A stretch of 6,853 nucleotides of DNA, from positions 1-6,853 of the forward strand of contig JAFANO010000463.1 in assembly GCA_019232645.1 (NCBI GenBank), written 5' to 3'. A model generated the notes under the pieces. It worked only from the letters and a program-made list of their open reading frames with translations. It was not told the origin of the DNA and ran no database searches. The first letter of the stretch is position 1; each line of letters starts with the position of its first letter. Below are positions 5,436 to 6,853 of the stretch, piece by piece. Source of the DNA: Planctomycetaceae bacterium. Lineage in GTDB: Bacteria; Planctomycetota; Planctomycetia; Isosphaerales; Isosphaeraceae. The position numbers and the translations under genes were made by a program.

Positions 5436-5454
5436 TCAAGAGGAAACCGCCCTG
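5436..5454 (-). repeat. Terminal inverted repeat of the IS remnant, transposase-start side
   Basis: Read on the minus strand from the outer edge this is CAGGGCGGTTTCCTCTTGA, pairing with 4973-4991 at 14 of 19 positions. It lies 83 nt before the transposase ATG at 5352, a normal leader length for such an element. Confidence 0.6.
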
Positions 5455-5567
5455 TCCTTCCTCGGCCCTTGACTATCAAGAATCTCCCAGATATGCCCTC
5501 TTTTTGCCTCGACCCTTTTCCGCAAAAGACATTTCTTTTTCTTAAATCCACTCTATCCACTAAAGCG

Positions 5568-5596
5568 TTCAAATTACCGCGCCGATAGAGTATAGC
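5568..5596 (+). promoter_or_regulatory. Candidate promoter of the 5694-6443 gene
   Basis: TTCAAA (5568-5573) and TATAGC (5591-5596) are spaced by 17 nt, each matching four of six consensus positions. Upstream, 5498-5567 is rich in T and A tracts, which could act as an UP element. The leader would be about 90 nt and contains a 13-codon reading frame starting at 5601. Nothing else in 5455-5693 looks like a gene. Confidence 0.35.
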
Positions 5597-5679
5597 AGAC
5601 ATGGATGCCGGGTCCGCTGAACAGTGGAACGACCCCTCTTAGGACGGATGAGCTCGCGATGATGATTCTTGGAAAACGC

Positions 5680-5684
5680 GGAGG
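5680..5684 (+). promoter_or_regulatory. Ribosome binding site GGAGG
   Basis: GGAGG lies 9 nt before the ATG at 5694 and supports that start for the exported-protein gene. Confidence 0.6.
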
Positions 5685-5693
5685 ACTTTATCG

Positions 5694-6443
5694 ATGGCGT
5701 TGCGATTGGTCTTGATGGGCATCGTCGCCTGGGCGGGCTTGACCCTCCCCGACGCGAGGGAATTGGATGATTGGACCCGCACCGCGCAGGATTGGATGGG
5801 TACCTACGGAGGCGCCAGAGAGGACCAAGGCCAAGTCGATGAGGGGGCGTTCGCCTTCGACGCCGAAACCGTCGATTGGCCTCCCGTGATGCCGATCGCG
5901 CCGGCGACGACGGTCGCGCGGGACACGCGGCCCGCTTGCGTCGATTCGGATCGGCTCTTCGGTGAGGTCCAAGATCGGATGGTGCACGAGTTCGTGAGAG
6001 GACCCGTCGAGACCGAAGTGACGGTCCTGGAGGCGCCGATCAGCGGCCCCTGGGCGAGCATCGCCGACCTGATCGCCCCTCTCACCAAGCCGACGTCGAG
6101 CGAGCTCGAGGGGTCGCTCGATCGAGATCGCGCGTTCGCTTCGGTCGTGGAGTCGATGGCCGCCGCGTTCGTGATCGATCGAGCCCTCGACGAGGACACC
6201 GCCCCGCGAGCGGTCCCGCCGTTCGAGTCGCTGGAAGTTGGAGAAGATTTCTCCACCGGGGAGGCTGGCTCCCTGAACCACGGGGCCGAGGGGATCGGCA
6301 TCGTGGCCCCCGAGGTGGGTCGTCCTGCGGGACATGGCATGCGGGGTAGCCAGTTCAGTCGTGCCCTCCGCCTGACTCGCGAGGCGGTGTTCGCCTGGGC
6401 GAACCTGCTCCACGGCCCCGCGGACGTCACAAGCTCGCGCTGA
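5694..6443 (+). CDS. Probable exported protein of unknown function, 249 aa
   Basis: The N-terminus MALRLVLMGIVAWAGLTLPDA fits a short signal peptide or membrane anchor. It is followed by a Trp-rich segment, ELDDWTRTAQDWMGTYGG (about 23-40). The middle is acidic and Ala/Pro-rich with no catalytic motif I recognise; a single cysteine sits in PACVDSD (about residue 82). The C-terminus has an amphipathic, basic helix, FSRALRLTREAVFAWANLL, that looks conserved. GGAGG is 9 nt upstream of the ATG. It is the only plus-strand gene in the window, divergent from the IS remnant and HEAT-mla operon and convergent with the gene at the right edge. Codon usage is GC-rich like its neighbours, and the GC-ending codon pattern and the signal peptide argue that it is a real gene. 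I resemble it to planctomycete-only hypothetical proteins; no function is proposed. Confidence 0.65.
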   Translation: MALRLVLMGIVAWAGLTLPDARELDDWTRTAQDWMGTYGGAREDQGQVDEGAFAFDAETVDWPPVMPIAPATTVARDTRPACVDSDRLFGEVQDRMVHEFVRGPVETEVTVLEAPISGPWASIADLIAPLTKPTSSELEGSLDRDRAFASVVESMAAAFVIDRALDEDTAPRAVPPFESLEVGEDFSTGEAGSLNHGAEGIGIVAPEVGRPAGHGMRGSQFSRALRLTREAVFAWANLLHGPADVTSSR

Positions 6444-6522
6444 CCGGCGAATGGAGGTCGGAGTCGATCGATTGCCCAGAGTCCTTCCGGGGGTCGAGGT
6501 CTGCTGGCTCCGGGTTTTCCCT

Positions 6523-6544
6523 TTCGACTCCCTCCAGAGTCGAA
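6523..6544. other. Perfect 8-bp stem-loop between convergent genes
   Basis: TTCGACTC (6523-6530) and GAGTCGAA (6537-6544) enclose the 6-nt loop CCTCCA. It lies about 80 nt after the plus-strand stop and about 85 nt after the minus-strand stop, where a shared terminator would sit. No T run follows in either direction, so any role is as a Rho-assisted terminator or 3'-end protector. Confidence 0.35.
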
Positions 6545-6547
6545 GAG

Positions 6548-6574
6548 GACCGGCGGCCTCCTCCACAGCCGGTC
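6548..6574. other. Second stem-loop between convergent genes
   Basis: GACCGGC (6548-6554) and GCCGGTC (6568-6574) form a perfect 7-bp stem with a 13-nt loop, only 3 nt after the previous hairpin. The plus-strand tail GTTCCGTTCGTTG is mildly T-rich. The two hairpins together may separate the convergent transcripts. No gene is seen in 6444-6629. Confidence 0.3.
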
Positions 6575-6629
6575 GTTCCGTTCGTTGCGAGGCCGTTCCG
6601 TTTACCCTCCACGACTTGCCGGGACAGAG

Positions 6630-6853
6630 TTACGGTGGGCAGGCCACCACTGGGGAGAGCGCCATGCCGGCGTCGAACGGGATCCCTGAGATTTCGGCGG
6701 GGTGCGAGGCGTCGCCGTCTCTTTCCGGCTCGAGGTCGATGGTCATCTTCCGATAGCCGAGCGAGCACGCAACCCGGAGGACTTCGCCGTAAGTGGGGAA
6801 CTCCTTGCCGGTTTGCACCTTGAACCGCTGCATGGCGTTGCTGCACTCGATCT
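6630..6853 (-). CDS. Small planctomycete protein of unknown function, partial (C-terminal part)
   Basis: The frame stays open to the right edge. The residues before the internal methionine at 6833 (IECSNA) join smoothly to MQRFKVQTGKEFPTYGEVLR, so the gene probably begins outside the window rather than at 6833. The segment MQRFKVQTGKEFPTYGEVLRVACSLGYRKM resembles a short alpha-helical motif (FK...G..FPTWSEVLEVL..LGYRK) that I associate with small planctomycete proteins, often near sigma factors or regulators; its function is unknown to me. The tail is polar and then hydrophobic (FDAGMALSPVVACPP). It ends convergently with the 5694-6443 gene. The reading frame is credible on the motif; the true start and length are unknown. 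Confidence 0.6.
   Translation of the reverse strand, partial: IECSNAMQRFKVQTGKEFPTYGEVLRVACSLGYRKMTIDLEPERDGDASHPAEISGIPFDAGMALSPVVACPP

Larger units (their letters stand above)
4973..5454 (-). mobile_element. Internally deleted ISAs1-type insertion sequence remnant, 482 bp
   Basis: The element is bounded by imperfect terminal inverted repeats beginning CAGGGC at both ends (14 of 19 positions match). It carries a transposase start and N-terminal region, then jumps directly to the far end, so roughly the last two thirds of a usual 1.2-1.5 kb element, with the catalytic core, are missing. I see no clear target-site duplication: TCCTTCCT follows one end, and the bases beyond the other end do not match it. 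The flanking copy may have been lost by deletion or mutation. It cannot move on its own but might be mobilised in trans if its ends are still recognised. Confidence 0.65.

Noticed and set aside
4973..5464. Target-site duplication around the IS remnant
   Set aside because: The 8-10 bases outside the two ends do not match in any alignment I tried, including the alternative boundary at 4960.
5363..5602. A 79-codon minus-strand frame upstream of the transposase
   Set aside because: It crosses the outer end of the IS at 5454, overlaps the transposase leader, has no ribosome site and no recognisable domain.
5601..5642. Possible 13-codon leader peptide upstream of the 5694 gene
   Set aside because: It has no ribosome binding site and no run of regulatory codons, and short frames of this size are expected by chance.
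1..6853. CRISPR array, tRNA or rRNA gene, retron, toxin-antitoxin or phage-defence locus
   Set aside because: No regularly spaced repeats, no tRNA-like cloverleaf or rRNA stretch, and no polymerase, nuclease or toxin motifs were found on either strand.

Overview
This high-GC window looks like the chromosome of a planctomycete, most likely from the Isosphaeraceae/Singulisphaera-like group. The clues are genes in short transcription units, AGGAGG-type ribosome sites, Pro/Ala/Thr-rich exported proteins without broad homologues, a planctomycete-style HEAT protein ending in an RWRAWW-type motif, and a small FPTYGEVL-type protein. The taxonomic placement is inferred from protein style alone.

Layout, left to right. 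Positions 1-232 (minus) hold the N-terminal winged helix of a Fur-family metalloregulator, cut by the window edge. 447-1253 (minus) encodes an exported planctomycete protein whose conserved core sits between low-complexity arms; its start is fixed by a perfect AAGGAGGT. Upstream of it, a promoter-like sequence is overlapped by a perfect 9-bp inverted repeat. 1637-1921 (minus) is a stand-alone FlgM-like anti-sigma-28 gene. 2157-4842 (minus) is a probable operon: a HEAT-repeat (possibly lipo-) protein, an MlaE-family permease and an MlaD/MCE-domain substrate-binding protein. Together they look like the envelope part of an Mla-type lipid transporter. No ATPase gene is present, and the permease has an unusual linker where the ATPase-coupling helix is expected.

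4973-5454 is a 482-bp remnant of an ISAs1-type insertion sequence. It has imperfect terminal inverted repeats (14 of 19 positions), the N-terminal part of a transposase, and no catalytic core. Its broken transposase frame runs through the inner terminal repeat and on, without a stop, into the HEAT gene, giving one continuous chimeric frame (5352 to 4450). A promoter-like sequence between the element and the HEAT gene suggests the operon can still be transcribed independently.

5455-5693 is an AT-rich intergenic stretch with a plausible promoter for 5694-6443 (plus), a conserved-looking exported protein of unknown function. After a convergent intergenic region with two stem-loops, 6630-6853 (minus) is the C-terminal part of a small planctomycete protein that runs off the right edge.

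I found no RNA gene, CRISPR array, defence system, reverse transcriptase or toxin-antitoxin pair. The most interesting material is the ATPase-less, coupling-helix-poor Mla module and the deleted insertion sequence fused in frame to its first gene.
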